From: Candidatus Eisenbacteria bacterium
Lineage (GTDB): Bacteria > Eisenbacteria > RBG-16-71-46
DNA length: 64,000 nt
NCBI GenBank assembly: GCA_020847735.1
Contig: JADLBL010000020.1
Coordinates: 1-64,000, forward strand
Reading direction: 5' to 3'
Made by a program: the position numbers and the translations under genes. Every line of letters starts with the position of its first letter. The stretch's first letter is position 1. The notes under the pieces are model-generated. The model saw only the letters and a list, made by a program, of their open reading frames with translations, searched no databases and had not been told where the DNA came from. Positions 25,992 through 35,281 of this stretch are shown piece by piece.

Positions 25992-27131
25992 ATGAATCTT
26001 CACGAATACCAGGGCAAGGAGCTGTTCGCCCGCTTCGGCCTGCCGGTGCTTCCCGGGCAGGTCGCCGCCACGCCCGAGGAGGCGCGTGACGTCGCGGCCT
26101 CGATCGGCGGGCTGGTGGTGATCAAGGCGCAGGTGCAGGCCGGCGGGCGGGGGAAGGCCGGCGGCGTGCAGCTCGCTCGCACGCCGGAGGAGGCCTTCGA
26201 GAAGGCCCGCGACATTCTCGCGCTGACGATCAAGGGGTTGCCGGTCCGCCGCGTGCTGGTGGCCCAGGCCGCGGACATCGCCAGGGAGTACTACCTCTCG
26301 ATCGTCATGGACCGGGAAGCGAAGGCGCCGCTGATCATGCTGTCCGCCGAGGGCGGCGTGGAGATCGAGGAGGTCGCGCGCACCGCGCCGGAGAAGATCC
26401 TCAGGCAGCACATCGGGCTCGATGGATTGCGCCCGTACCAGGCGCGGAACCTGATGGCGAAGGTCTTCACGGACTCGAAGCAGGTGGCGCAGGCCGCCGA
26501 CATCCTGCTCAAGCTCCACCGAGTGTTCACCGAGAGCGACTGTTCGCTCGCCGAGATCAATCCGCTCGCGGTGACGCCCGAGGGGCGCGTGATCGCGCTC
26601 GACGCCAAGGTCGTGCTCGACGACAACGCCGACTTCCGTCACCGCGACCGGGAACACTGGCGCGATCCGGGCGAGGAGACCGCCGGCCAGAAGCTCGCGC
26701 GCGAGAAGGGGCTGTCGTACGTGAAGCTCGACGGCGACATCGGCTGCGTCGTGAACGGCGCGGGTCTCGCGATGGCGACCATGGACCTCATCAAGCACTA
26801 CGGCGGCGAGCCCGCGAATTTCCTCGACATCGGCGGCTCGTCGAATCCCGAGAAGGTCACCGCCGCGCTCCGGATCATCACCGGCGAGTCGCGCGTGCGG
26901 GCGATCCTGTTCAACATCTTCGGCGGCATCACGCGCTGCGACGACGTCGCCAACGGCATCGTCACGTCGCTGCGCGAATCCCCGCTGACCGTTCCGCTCG
27001 TCATCCGGCTCACCGGCACCAACGAGGACAAGGCCCGCCAGATCCTGTCCGATTTCGGCCTCGGGGCCACGACCAGCATGGACGAGGCGGTGCAGATGGT
27101 GATCGCCCGCGCCCAGGAGGTGAACGCGTGA
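25992..27131 (+). CDS. sucC: Succinyl-CoA synthetase beta subunit
   Basis: A 379-residue ADP/GDP-forming subunit of the TCA-cycle enzyme that couples succinyl-CoA cleavage to nucleotide phosphorylation. Full ATP-grasp domain starting [19 protein letters not shown], with [11 protein letters not shown] and the C-terminal [15 protein letters not shown] that contacts the alpha subunit. ATG at 25992 has GGGAG 7 nt upstream. TTAGTTTT near 25904 is a possible promoter. It overlaps sucD by 4 nt. Confidence 0.96.
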   Translation: MNLHEYQGKELFARFGLPVLPGQVAATPEEARDVAASIGGLVVIKAQVQAGGRGKAGGVQLARTPEEAFEKARDILALTIKGLPVRRVLVAQAADIAREYYLSIVMDREAKAPLIMLSAEGGVEIEEVARTAPEKILRQHIGLDGLRPYQARNLMAKVFTDSKQVAQAADILLKLHRVFTESDCSLAEINPLAVTPEGRVIALDAKVVLDDNADFRHRDREHWRDPGEETAGQKLAREKGLSYVKLDGDIGCVVNGAGLAMATMDLIKHYGGEPANFLDIGGSSNPEKVTAALRIITGESRVRAILFNIFGGITRCDDVANGIVTSLRESPLTVPLVIRLTGTNEDKARQILSDFGLGATTSMDEAVQMVIARAQEVNA

Positions 27132-28183
27132 GCATCCTGATCGACCGGAACACGCGGCTGATCGTGCAGGGCATCACCGGCCGCGACGGCGCGTTCCACA
27201 CCCAGCAGATGATCGCGTACGGAACCCGGGTGGTCGGCGGCGTCACTCCGGGCAAGGGCGGCGAACGCGTTCACGGCGTGCCCGTCTTCGACTCGGTCGC
27301 CGAGGCGATCGAACAGACGAAGGCGAACGCCTCGGTGATCTACGTGCCGGCGCCGTTCGCGGCCGACGCGATCCACGAAGCGGCCGACGCCGGCATCGCG
27401 CTGATCGTCTGCATCACCGAGGGCCTGCCGGTGCGCGACACGCTCGGCGCCTTCCACAAGGTCCTGGCGCTGCGCGGCGCCGGCAACCCGCTCGGCAAGC
27501 CGCGGCTGATCGGACCGAACTGTCCAGGCCTCATCACGCCGGGGCAGGCGAAGGTCGGCATCCTGCCGGGGCACATCGTCACGCCGGGCCCGGTCGGGGT
27601 CGTCTCCAAGAGCGGCACGCTCACCTACGAGGTGGTCAAGCAACTCACGGACCGCGGACTCGGCCAGAGCACCTGCCTCGGAATCGGCGGCGACCCGGTG
27701 ATCGGCACGGACTTCATCGACGCGCTGACGCTGTTCGAAGCGGACCCCCGGACCGAGGGGATCGTGCTGATGGGCGAAATCGGCGGCAACGCCGAGGAGC
27801 AGGCGGCCGAGTTCATCCGCCGCCGCGTCAGCAAGCCCGTCGTGGCGTTCGTCGCCGGCCAGACGGCGCCGCCCGGCAAGCGGATGGGCCATGCGGGCGC
27901 GATCATCTCGGGCGGGACCGGCACGGCCGCCGAGAAGATGGCGGCTTTCGAGGCCGCGGGCGTTCCGGTGGCGCGCATCCCGTCGGAGATCCCCGAGCTG
28001 ATGGCCGAACTCCTGCAGCGTCGCCGCGCGCGCCGCCGCAACGGCAGGGAAGCGGACCACGGCGCCACGAAGCCCCGGGCGACCGCCGCGAGAAGGTCTC
28101 CCGCGCGAAAACCCGCCGCGAAGAAGCCCTCCGCGAAGCCGCGGGTCGCGAAGCCGGCGAAGAAGGCCGCGAAGAAGAAGTAG
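27128..28183 (+). CDS. sucD: Succinyl-CoA synthetase alpha subunit with basic tail
   Basis: A 351-residue subunit that binds CoA and carries the phosphohistidine (in [10 protein letters not shown]). The enzyme body ends near residue 295 (IPELMAEL), the usual length. About 55 more residues form a Lys/Arg/Ala/Pro-rich tail with repeats of AKKP/ARKP type, like a histone H1 C-terminus, ending in KKAAKKK. The tail is in frame, has the same codon style, and no stop separates it, so it is a true extension. GTG at 27128 overlaps sucC (GTGA). Confidence 0.95.
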   Translation: MSILIDRNTRLIVQGITGRDGAFHTQQMIAYGTRVVGGVTPGKGGERVHGVPVFDSVAEAIEQTKANASVIYVPAPFAADAIHEAADAGIALIVCITEGLPVRDTLGAFHKVLALRGAGNPLGKPRLIGPNCPGLITPGQAKVGILPGHIVTPGPVGVVSKSGTLTYEVVKQLTDRGLGQSTCLGIGGDPVIGTDFIDALTLFEADPRTEGIVLMGEIGGNAEEQAAEFIRRRVSKPVVAFVAGQTAPPGKRMGHAGAIISGGTGTAAEKMAAFEAAGVPVARIPSEIPELMAELLQRRRARRRNGREADHGATKPRATAARRSPARKPAAKKPSAKPRVAKPAKKAAKKK

Positions 28184-28271
28184 GGATCCACCCGGGCGGC
28201 GGTGAGCCGCCCTGCGGATCCTCGGGACAGGCGCGCGGCCGGCTGGCCGCGACGCGAGAGACATCAAAGGA

Positions 28272-28293
28272 AAGGGTCGCGTACGCGACCCTT
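28272..28293. promoter_or_regulatory. 22-nt perfect palindrome before ndk
   Basis: Eleven bases from 28272 are followed by their exact reverse complement up to 28293 (AAGGGTCGCGT/ACGCGACCCTT). As RNA it would fold with a tight turn; as DNA it could bind a dimeric repressor. It sits 15 nt before ATG 28309, next to GAGGAGAGAGG, so it may act on ndk translation or end the sucCD transcript; no T run follows. Confidence 0.5.
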
Positions 28294-28308
28294 CGAGGAG
28301 AGAGGTCC

Positions 28309-28731
28309 ATGGCGCTGGAGCGCACGCTGTTCATCGTCAAACCCGACGCCACGGAGCGAAACCTCGTCGGGCGCATCCTCGCGCACGTCGAGGACCAGGG
28401 ATTCCGGATCGTCGAGGCCCGGTTCGCGCGCCTGACGCGCGAACAATGCCAGGAGTTCTACGCCGAGCACGTGGGCAAGCCGTTCTTCAACGACCTCGTG
28501 GACTTCATGACGTCGGGTCCGGTCATGCTCTGCTGTCTCGAGCGCGAGGCCGCCGTCGCGACCCTGCGCGACGTGATCGGCGCCACCGATCCCGCCCAGG
28601 CCGCACCGGGCACGATCCGCAAGCTTTACGCGAAGTCGAAGGGATCGAACTCGGTGCATGCCTCGGACAGCACGGCGTCGGCCGAGCGCGAGGTGAAGCT
28701 GTTCTTCGGTGTCGCGGCGCTGACCCACTGA
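28309..28731 (+). CDS. ndk: Nucleoside diphosphate kinase
   Basis: A 140-residue enzyme that moves the gamma phosphate between nucleoside triphosphates and diphosphates through a phosphohistidine. Family features: TLFIVKPDATERN at the start, FYAEHVGKPFF, and the active-site His in SNSVHASDS with the flanking GTIRKLYA. Full length. Strong ribosome site GAGGAGAGAGG before ATG 28309. It stands alone between sucCD and the fab cluster. Confidence 0.97.
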   Translation: MALERTLFIVKPDATERNLVGRILAHVEDQGFRIVEARFARLTREQCQEFYAEHVGKPFFNDLVDFMTSGPVMLCCLEREAAVATLRDVIGATDPAQAAPGTIRKLYAKSKGSNSVHASDSTASAEREVKLFFGVAALTH

Positions 28732-28910
28732 CTGCGACGGTCCACGTCCGCACGAAGTCCTGCCCGAAGCGGCGACGCGCCGCGACCCGGGCTCGTGTCC
28801 GCCATGCCTTACGCCCATGCGGCAAGGTGGCCCCGGTCTTCGGGGCTGGCCTGCGGAGAAGGCGAGGACGTCTTTCCCCGCCCGGCTGGACGAAAACCGC
28901 GCGCCTGTGC

Positions 28911-28916
28911 TAGCTT
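28911..28916 (+). promoter_or_regulatory. Likely -10 of the DUF177-rpmF-fab operon
   Basis: TGTGCTAGCTT holds an extended -10 (TG-N-TAGCTT, hexamer at 28911-28916). It lies about 45 nt before the first gene at 28962 and is the only promoter-like site before this long operon. Confidence 0.4.
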
Positions 28917-28961
28917 GCGCGCGCTTCTGAGGGGTCGGCCTCGCGCCGACTCGTTCGTTTA

Positions 28962-29450
28962 TTGAGCGATTTCATCCTCGATTTGGCCACCCTTCGGTCC
29001 TCGTTCGACCGGGTGGAGATCGAAGCGCCGGCCGCGGAGGCCGGGCTTGCCGACACGGAGTGGCGCGGTTCGGTCCGCGCCTCGCTCCGCGTCGAGAAGT
29101 CCGGTGACCGCGTTTCGGTGCGCGGAGACGTGTCGTCCACGGCCCGCCTCGAGTGCGTGCGCTGCCTGCGCGCGTTCGACCTGGCGATGTCCGTGCCGTT
29201 CACCGCCTTCGCGGATCGCAGGGGAAACGCGGATTCCGCCGAGGAGGACGTCCTCGAGCGGGACGACTACATGCTGTTTCACGACGGGCGGCGGCTGGAC
29301 CTGCGCGAGAGCGTTCGCGAAACGCTGCTGCTCGAGTTGCCCATCACTCCCCATTGCCGGGAGGATTGCCCGGGGCTCTGTCCGAAGTGTGGCGCCGACC
29401 TGAACCTCGGCCCGTGCGGATGCGCGCGCGTGACGCCACGCCTCGGATGA
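28962..29450 (+). CDS. DUF177 (YceD) family protein
   Basis: A 162-residue protein of the YceD/DUF177 family, nearly always encoded just before rpmF and linked to 23S rRNA maturation in some bacteria and plants. Cys pairs are seen in LECVRCLRAF and in the C-terminal CREDCPGLCPKCG, which could bind zinc. Start TTG at 28962 gives the canonical short N-terminus, but there is no clear ribosome site, so the start is only probable. Next gene is rpmF, 28 bp downstream. Confidence 0.85.
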   Translation: MSDFILDLATLRSSFDRVEIEAPAAEAGLADTEWRGSVRASLRVEKSGDRVSVRGDVSSTARLECVRCLRAFDLAMSVPFTAFADRRGNADSAEEDVLERDDYMLFHDGRRLDLRESVRETLLLELPITPHCREDCPGLCPKCGADLNLGPCGCARVTPRLG

Positions 29451-29478
29451 CGCCCCGGCTCGGAGGAGGACCCGATCC

Positions 29479-29661
29479 ATGGCGGTTCCGAAGCGACGTC
29501 ACTCGTCCACGCGCGGCAAGAAGCGCCGCACCGGATGGAAGCTGGCCAAGCCGGGCCTGAACGTCTGCGGTCACTGCGGCGCGCCGCGCCAGCCGCACCG
29601 CATCTGCCCGAGCTGCGGGCACTACCACGGCGAGGAGATCGTCACGCCGCGCGAGCGGTAG
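29479..29661 (+). CDS. rpmF: 50S ribosomal protein L32
   Basis: A 60-residue ribosomal protein. Typical MAVPKRRHSSTR start, basic middle and a four-Cys zinc ribbon (CGHC...CPSC). ATG at 29479 has GGAGGAGG upstream. Order DUF177-rpmF-plsX-fab is the classical arrangement that ties ribosome and membrane synthesis. Confidence 0.97.
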   Translation: MAVPKRRHSSTRGKKRRTGWKLAKPGLNVCGHCGAPRQPHRICPSCGHYHGEEIVTPRER

Positions 29662-29677
29662 GCGGCGGCCGACCCAC

Positions 29678-30700
29678 ATGCCCAACGTCCCGCGCATCGG
29701 GATTGATGCGATGGGAGGCGATTTCGGCCCGCAACCCGTGGCCGAAGGCGCCGCGCTCGCCCTGCGCCAGTCGCCGGGGCGTTTCGAGCTCACGCTCGTC
29801 GGCGACGAGCCCGAGATTCGCGCGGCGCTCCGCCGCGCCGGCGCCGAGCGCCTGCCCGTCTCCATCGTGCACGCCGCCGGCCGCGTGGACATGGGCGCCA
29901 AGGCCGCGGCGGTCGCGCGCCGCAGCGACACCTCGCTCGGCGTGCTGACGCAGCTCCACAAGGAGCGCCGCCTCGACGCGATCTTCAGCGCCGGCAACAC
30001 CGGCGCGGTCGTCGCCACCGCGCTGCTCGGCCTCGGCCGCATGGAGGGCGTTTCGCGCCCCGCGCTCGCCGCCCGCTTTCCCAACGTGCGCCAGGGGACG
30101 GTGGTGCTCGACGTCGGCGCCAACGCCGAGGTCAAGGCCCAGTACCTGCTGCAGTTCGCGCACATGGGCGCCTGCTACGCGCGTCATCTTCTCGGACGCG
30201 AGAATCCGACCGTCGGGCTGCTGTCCATCGGCGAGGAGGACTCGAAGGGCAACCAGCTCGTCCAGGAGACGCTGCCGATGCTGCGGGCCGCCAAGCACCT
30301 CAACTTCATCGGCAACGTCGAGGGCCGGGACCTGTTCAAGGGCACGTGCGACGTGATGGTGACCGACGGCTTCACCGGCAACGTCCTGCTCAAGACCGCC
30401 GAAGGGGCGGCCAGCTTCATCGGCGGGACGCTCAAGTCCGAGATGCGGCGCGATCCGCTCTCGCTGCTCGGCGCGCTGTGCATGATGCCGGCGCTGGGCC
30501 GCCTGCGGAAGCGGCTCGACTGGGAGGAGTACGGCGGCGTGCCGCTGCTGGGCGTCAACGGCGTGTGCTTCATCGGGCACGGGGCCAGCGGGCCGAAGGC
30601 GTTCCACAGCGCGATCCGCGCCCTCACCACGTTCGTCGAGCAGCGCGTCAACGAGCACATCCGCGAGGAGATCCTGAGTGACGACGTCACCGCGGCCTGA
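29678..30700 (+). CDS. plsX: Phosphate acyltransferase PlsX
   Basis: A 340-residue enzyme that turns acyl-ACP into acyl-phosphate for phospholipid synthesis. Signature IGIDAMGGDFGP at the N-terminus, SAGNTGA and the C-terminal GVNGVCFIGHGASG are all present. Full length. ATG at 29678 lies 16 bp after rpmF. Its end overlaps fabH by 23 nt. Confidence 0.96.
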   Translation: MPNVPRIGIDAMGGDFGPQPVAEGAALALRQSPGRFELTLVGDEPEIRAALRRAGAERLPVSIVHAAGRVDMGAKAAAVARRSDTSLGVLTQLHKERRLDAIFSAGNTGAVVATALLGLGRMEGVSRPALAARFPNVRQGTVVLDVGANAEVKAQYLLQFAHMGACYARHLLGRENPTVGLLSIGEEDSKGNQLVQETLPMLRAAKHLNFIGNVEGRDLFKGTCDVMVTDGFTGNVLLKTAEGAASFIGGTLKSEMRRDPLSLLGALCMMPALGRLRKRLDWEEYGGVPLLGVNGVCFIGHGASGPKAFHSAIRALTTFVEQRVNEHIREEILSDDVTAA

Positions 30701-31745
30701 GTCCCTGCGCGGCGTCACGATCACCGGCACGGGCATGTACGTGCCCGACCGGGTGCTGACGAACCGCGACCTCGAGCAGCTCGTGGACACTTCCGACGAA
30801 TGGATCGTCGAGCGCACGGGCATTCGCGAACGGCGCATCGCCGCGCCGGACCAGGCCTCCTCCGACCTCGCGCTGATCGCCGCGCAACGCGCGCTGGCGA
30901 TGGCGAAGGTGGACGCGAAGGACGTGGACCAGATCGTCCTCGCGACGACGACGCCCGACCGCATCCTGCCCTCGTGCGCGTGCACGATGCAGCGCAAGCT
31001 CGGGGCCACGAAGGCGGCTGCGTACGACATGTTCGCGGCCTGCACCGGATTCATCTTCGGCATGGGGCTGGCCCGGGGGCTGATCGGCGGAGGCGTCGCC
31101 GAAACGGTGCTGGTCGTCGGCGTCGAGACGCTGTCGCGCATCGTGGACTACGGCGACCGCAACACCTGCGTGCTGTTCGGCGACGGCGCCGGCGCGGCCG
31201 TCTTCCAGGCCTGCGAGCACGGACTCGGCATCCACGCGGTGGACATGCGCAGCGACGGCGAACTGGGCGAGGTGCTCGAGGTGCCGGCGGGCATCTCGCG
31301 CAACCCGGCCAGCGAGCGGACCGTCGCGGGCCGCGAGCACTTCATCCGCATGCAGGGCAAGAAGCTGTTTCCGTTCGCCGTGCGCAGCATGGAGCACTCG
31401 ACGCGCCACTGCTGCGAACTCGCCGGCTGGGCGGCGGACGACGTGGACGTGTTCGTGCCGCACCAGGCGAACCTGCGCATCATTGACGGGGTTCGCGAGC
31501 GGCTCGGGCTCTCGCCGGAAAAGGTGTACGTGAACATCGACCGTTTCGGGAACACCTCGTCGGCCTCGATTCCGGTCGCGCTCGACGAGCTCGTGCGCGC
31601 GCGCAGGGTCACTCCGGGCTCGAAGGTGGCCTTCGCGGCCTTCGGCGGCGGCGCGACCTGGGGGGCGAGCACGATGACCTGGACCGCGCCGGTTCCCGAG
31701 CCGGCCGAGCTGGCGGCCGCCGGCGCGACGGGCAGGGCTTCGTGA
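30678..31745 (+). CDS. fabH: Beta-ketoacyl-ACP synthase III
   Basis: A 355-residue condensing enzyme that starts fatty acid chains from acetyl-CoA (or branched primers) and malonyl-ACP. Catalytic triad seen: Cys in AACTG, His in PHQANLR and Asn in GNTSSAS. About 20-25 residues longer than usual, through a Pro/Ala-rich C-terminal end. GTG at 30678 lies within plsX; an ATG-like alternative farther in would remove the first strand. Overlaps fabD by 4 nt. Confidence 0.96.
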   Translation: MTTSPRPESLRGVTITGTGMYVPDRVLTNRDLEQLVDTSDEWIVERTGIRERRIAAPDQASSDLALIAAQRALAMAKVDAKDVDQIVLATTTPDRILPSCACTMQRKLGATKAAAYDMFAACTGFIFGMGLARGLIGGGVAETVLVVGVETLSRIVDYGDRNTCVLFGDGAGAAVFQACEHGLGIHAVDMRSDGELGEVLEVPAGISRNPASERTVAGREHFIRMQGKKLFPFAVRSMEHSTRHCCELAGWAADDVDVFVPHQANLRIIDGVRERLGLSPEKVYVNIDRFGNTSSASIPVALDELVRARRVTPGSKVAFAAFGGGATWGASTMTWTAPVPEPAELAAAGATGRAS

Positions 31746-32692
31746 AGCTGGCGTTCCTTTTTCCCGGCCAGGGCGCGCAGAGCGTCGGCATGGGGCGCTC
31801 GCTCGCCGGGGCGCATCCCGAGGCCGCGGACGCGTTCGCGACCGCCGACCGCGTGCTGGGCTATTCGCTGAGCACGCTGTGCTGGGAAGGCCCCGCCGAG
31901 GAACTCCGCAAGAGCGTGCACACGCAGCCGGCCCTGCTCACGCACAGCGTCGCGGCGCTCCGCCTGGTGCGCGCCGCGGGGCTCGCGCCCGCGTTCACGG
32001 CCGGCCACAGCCTCGGCGAATACTCGGCGTGCGTGGCCGCCGGAGCCGTGTCGTTCGAGGACGCGCTGCGCGTGACGGGCAGGCGAGGCGAACTGATGTA
32101 CGCGGCGGGCGTGCAGCGGCCCGGCGCGATGGCGGCCCTGCTCGGTCTCTCGCGCGAGGACGCCGAGGCCGCGTGCGCCGACGCCGCGTCCGCCGGCATC
32201 GTGCGCGCCGCGAACCTCAACGCTCCGGGGCAGGTGGTGATCTCGGGCGAGCCGGCCGCCGTGGACGCCGCCTGCGAGGCCGCGAAGTCGCGCGGCGCGC
32301 GGCGCGCGATCCGGCTCGAGGTGAGCGGCGCCTTCCACTCGCCGCTCATGGCCTCGGCCGCGGCCGGACTGGCCGAAGCGCTCGACGGGATCGCGATTCG
32401 CGATGCCGACTGCCCGGTCGTGTCGAACGCCTGGGCGCGTCCGCTGCGGAAGGCCGACGAGATTCGCGCCGCGCTCAAGGAGCAGCTGCTCGCCCCGGTG
32501 CGCTGGGAGGAATCCATGCGGGCGCTGCTCGCCGCCGGCGTCGAGGGCTTCGTCGAGCTGGGCAGCGGCAAGGTGCTGCGCGGCCTGCTGCGCACCATTC
32601 ACAAGGACGCGGCGAGCTGGAACGTCGAGGACCCCGAGAGCCTGCAGGCGACGCTGGCCGCGGTCGGTTCGGCGGCCGGGAGGGGCGCATGA
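31742..32692 (+). CDS. fabD: Malonyl-CoA:ACP transacylase
   Basis: A 316-residue transferase that loads malonyl groups onto ACP. GQGAQ near the start, the nucleophile Ser in GHSLGEYSA and His in the later SGAFHSPLM are present. GTG at 31742 overlaps the fabH stop (GTGA), and its own TGA overlaps the fabG ATG (ATGA), so translation is chained. Confidence 0.96.
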   Translation: MKLAFLFPGQGAQSVGMGRSLAGAHPEAADAFATADRVLGYSLSTLCWEGPAEELRKSVHTQPALLTHSVAALRLVRAAGLAPAFTAGHSLGEYSACVAAGAVSFEDALRVTGRRGELMYAAGVQRPGAMAALLGLSREDAEAACADAASAGIVRAANLNAPGQVVISGEPAAVDAACEAAKSRGARRAIRLEVSGAFHSPLMASAAAGLAEALDGIAIRDADCPVVSNAWARPLRKADEIRAALKEQLLAPVRWEESMRALLAAGVEGFVELGSGKVLRGLLRTIHKDAASWNVEDPESLQATLAAVGSAAGRGA

Positions 32693-33471
32693 GCGACACC
32701 CGGGTCCTGACCGAGGCCGCGTTCGCGCGGGATCTCGCGGGTCAGGTGGCGTTCGTGACGGGCGGCGCGACGGGCATCGGGCTGGCCGTGGCGCGGCGAC
32801 TGGCCGCGGCCGGGGCGACGGTCGCGATTTTCAACCGCAACGCCGAGCGCGCACAGGCGGCCGTTTCCGCCATCGCGGACGCCGGCGGGACGAGCTTCGC
32901 GTTCGCCACCGACATCGCCAGCGCCGAGTCCGTCGAGCGCGGCTTCGGTGCCGCGCTCGGGCAGCTTCAGCGGGTGGACGTGCTCGTCAACAACGCCGGC
33001 CTGACCCGCGACGGGCTGTTCATGCGCATGAGCGACGAACAGTGGCAGCAGGTGCTCGACACGAACCTCGGTGGCGCGTTCCGCTGCTGCCGGGCGGTCG
33101 CGCGGCCGATGATGAAGGCGCGCTACGGCCGCATCGTGAACATCTCGTCCGTCGTCGGGCTGATGGGCAACGCCGGGCAGGTGAATTACGCGGCCTCGAA
33201 GGCCGGCCTGCTCGGGCTCACGAAGTCGCTCGCGCGCGAGCTCGCCCCGCGCAGCGTGACGGTCAACGCCGTCTGCCCGGGATTCATCGAGACCGACATG
33301 ACGGCCGCCCTGCCCGAGGGCGCGCGTGCCGATCTGCTGGCCCGAATCCCGCTCGGCCGCCTCGGCGGCCCCGGCGAGGTCGCCGAGGTCGTGGCGTTCC
33401 TCGCTTCGCCGCGGGCCGGCTACGTCACGGGCCAGACCTGGACCGTGGACGGCGGCATGGTGATGGAGTAG
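32689..33471 (+). CDS. fabG: 3-oxoacyl-ACP reductase
   Basis: A 260-residue short-chain dehydrogenase. NADPH-binding [13 protein letters not shown] motif, catalytic Ser in NISSVVG and YxxxK (YAASK), and the C-terminal [10 protein letters not shown] found in FabG. About 12 extra residues precede the first strand. ATG at 32689 overlaps fabD. Confidence 0.96.
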   Translation: MSDTRVLTEAAFARDLAGQVAFVTGGATGIGLAVARRLAAAGATVAIFNRNAERAQAAVSAIADAGGTSFAFATDIASAESVERGFGAALGQLQRVDVLVNNAGLTRDGLFMRMSDEQWQQVLDTNLGGAFRCCRAVARPMMKARYGRIVNISSVVGLMGNAGQVNYAASKAGLLGLTKSLARELAPRSVTVNAVCPGFIETDMTAALPEGARADLLARIPLGRLGGPGEVAEVVAFLASPRAGYVTGQTWTVDGGMVME

Positions 33472-33512
33472 TAAGGCGCAGCGAACCCCAACCGGCACAG
33501 GAGGTGAATGGA

Positions 33513-33755
33513 ATGGCAGCTTTCAGTGAAGACCGCGTCCGCGAAATCATCGCGAAGGAGCTCGAGGTGGACGCCAAGCAGCTGACGCCCGAGGCCAAGT
33601 TCATCGAGGACCTCGGCGCGGACTCGCTCGACATCGTCGAACTGGTCATGGCGCTCGAGGAGGAGTTCGGCCTCGACATCCCCGACGACGACGCGGACAA
33701 GATGAAGACCGTCGGCGACGCGATGAAGTACCTGCAGGAGCACGCGAGCGCGTAA
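33513..33755 (+). CDS. acpP: Acyl carrier protein
   Basis: An 80-residue acidic four-helix carrier. Phosphopantetheine attaches at S38 in [16 protein letters not shown] lies about 10 nt before ATG 33513, the strongest ribosome site in the operon, in keeping with high expression. A 120-bp gap to fabF carries no obvious terminator. Confidence 0.97.
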   Translation: MAAFSEDRVREIIAKELEVDAKQLTPEAKFIEDLGADSLDIVELVMALEEEFGLDIPDDDADKMKTVGDAMKYLQEHASA

Positions 33756-33875
33756 CGCGCCGACCGTGTCGCGGATCGCGTTTCGCCCGCCGCGTCGCCC
33801 GCGGACCCCTCGGGGGCCGGGCGGCGCGGGACGACGGCACGATTCGCGTGACATCACCCCGGAGAAGGGCAGGAG

Positions 33876-35123
33876 ATGAGCACGAACGGACCTCGCATCG
33901 TCGTGACCGGAGCCGGCGTCGTATCGCCGGTCGGCAACGACGTCGAGGCATGCTGGAACAACCTCGTCGCGGGCGTTTCGGGCGCCGGACCCATCACCCG
34001 GTTCGACGTCACGAACTTCGACACGAAGTTCGCCTGCGAGGTGAAGGACTTCAGCTTCGAAGGCGTGATCGACCGCAAGGACGCGAAGCGCATGGATCGC
34101 TTCGTCCAGTACGCGGTCGTCGCCGCCGCCGAAGCCGTACGCAATGCCGGACTCGATCCCGTTCGCACCGACCCGGAGCGGGTCGGCGTGCTGATCGGCT
34201 CGGGCATCGGCGGCATGGAGACCTTCGAAACCCAGCACAGCGCGCTCGTGGAGAAGGGTCCCGGCCGCGTCAGCCCGTTCTTCATCCCGATGATGATTTC
34301 GGACATGGCCGCCGGCCAGGTGTCGATCCAGTTCGGGTTCAAGGGCCCGAACTTCGCCACCGTGTCGGCGTGCGCCTCGGGCGCACACGCCATCGGTGAG
34401 TCGCTGCGACTGCTGCGCGCAGGCGACGCCGACGTCATCATCGCCGGCGGAGCCGAAGCCACGATCACGCCCATGGCGGTCGCGGGCTTCAACTCCGCAC
34501 GGGCACTCTCCCTCAGAAACGACGATCCCCAACGCGCGAGCCGCCCGTTCGACAAGGACCGGGACGGCTTCGTCATCGGCGAAGGTGCGGGGCTCGTGGT
34601 CCTCGAGACCGAGGACCATGCCCGGCGCCGCGGCGCGACGATCCTTTGCGAGCTCGTGGGCTACGGAGCCTCGGGAGACGCCTATCACATGACCGCTCCC
34701 TGCGTGGACGGCAACGGCGCGGCGCGCGCGATGAAACGCGCGCTCCAGGACGCCGGGATGGCGGCCGACGAGGTGACCTACATCAATGCCCACGGCACGT
34801 CGACCCCCGCCGGAGACCCCATCGAGGTCACGGCGGTGAAGTCGGTTTTCGGCGCTCACGCCGGCCGGCTCATGATGGGTTCGACGAAGTCCATGACCGG
34901 CCACCTGCTCGGTGCCGCCGGCGGGCTCGAAGCGGTCGTCACCGCACTCGTCCTGGCGCGAGGGGTCGTTCCACCCACCACCAACCTCGACACACCGGAT
35001 GAGGCATGCGACCTCGATTTCGTACCGAATCAGGCCCGAACGCTGAGCGTGAAGGCCGCCCTGTCGAACTCGTTCGGGTTCGGCGGGCACAACGTCAGTC
35101 TGGCGATGAGGGCTTCCAGGTAA
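33876..35123 (+). CDS. fabF: Beta-ketoacyl-ACP synthase II
   Basis: A 415-residue elongating condensing enzyme. Active-site Cys in SACASG, His in NAHGTST and His in KSMTGHLLGAAGG. GGAGAAGGGCAGGAG before the ATG gives a good ribosome site. Full length, ends in the usual NSFGFGGHNVSLAMR. The rnc frame begins at or near its 3' end. Confidence 0.97.
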   Translation: MSTNGPRIVVTGAGVVSPVGNDVEACWNNLVAGVSGAGPITRFDVTNFDTKFACEVKDFSFEGVIDRKDAKRMDRFVQYAVVAAAEAVRNAGLDPVRTDPERVGVLIGSGIGGMETFETQHSALVEKGPGRVSPFFIPMMISDMAAGQVSIQFGFKGPNFATVSACASGAHAIGESLRLLRAGDADVIIAGGAEATITPMAVAGFNSARALSLRNDDPQRASRPFDKDRDGFVIGEGAGLVVLETEDHARRRGATILCELVGYGASGDAYHMTAPCVDGNGAARAMKRALQDAGMAADEVTYINAHGTSTPAGDPIEVTAVKSVFGAHAGRLMMGSTKSMTGHLLGAAGGLEAVVTALVLARGVVPPTTNLDTPDEACDLDFVPNQARTLSVKAALSNSFGFGGHNVSLAMRASR

Positions 35124-35281
35124 AGGCCCGCGCGCGACGCCGCGGAGGACGCGGCCGCCGGCGCGGTGGACGCGCCGTCGCGCCGCCGGCGCCGAAGCGC
35201 CGTTCGTTCCTCGGCTGGCTCAAGTCGCTGTTCGGCTTTCCGCGCACCGCTCCGCGTCCCGGACGCAGGAACGAGCGGCGC

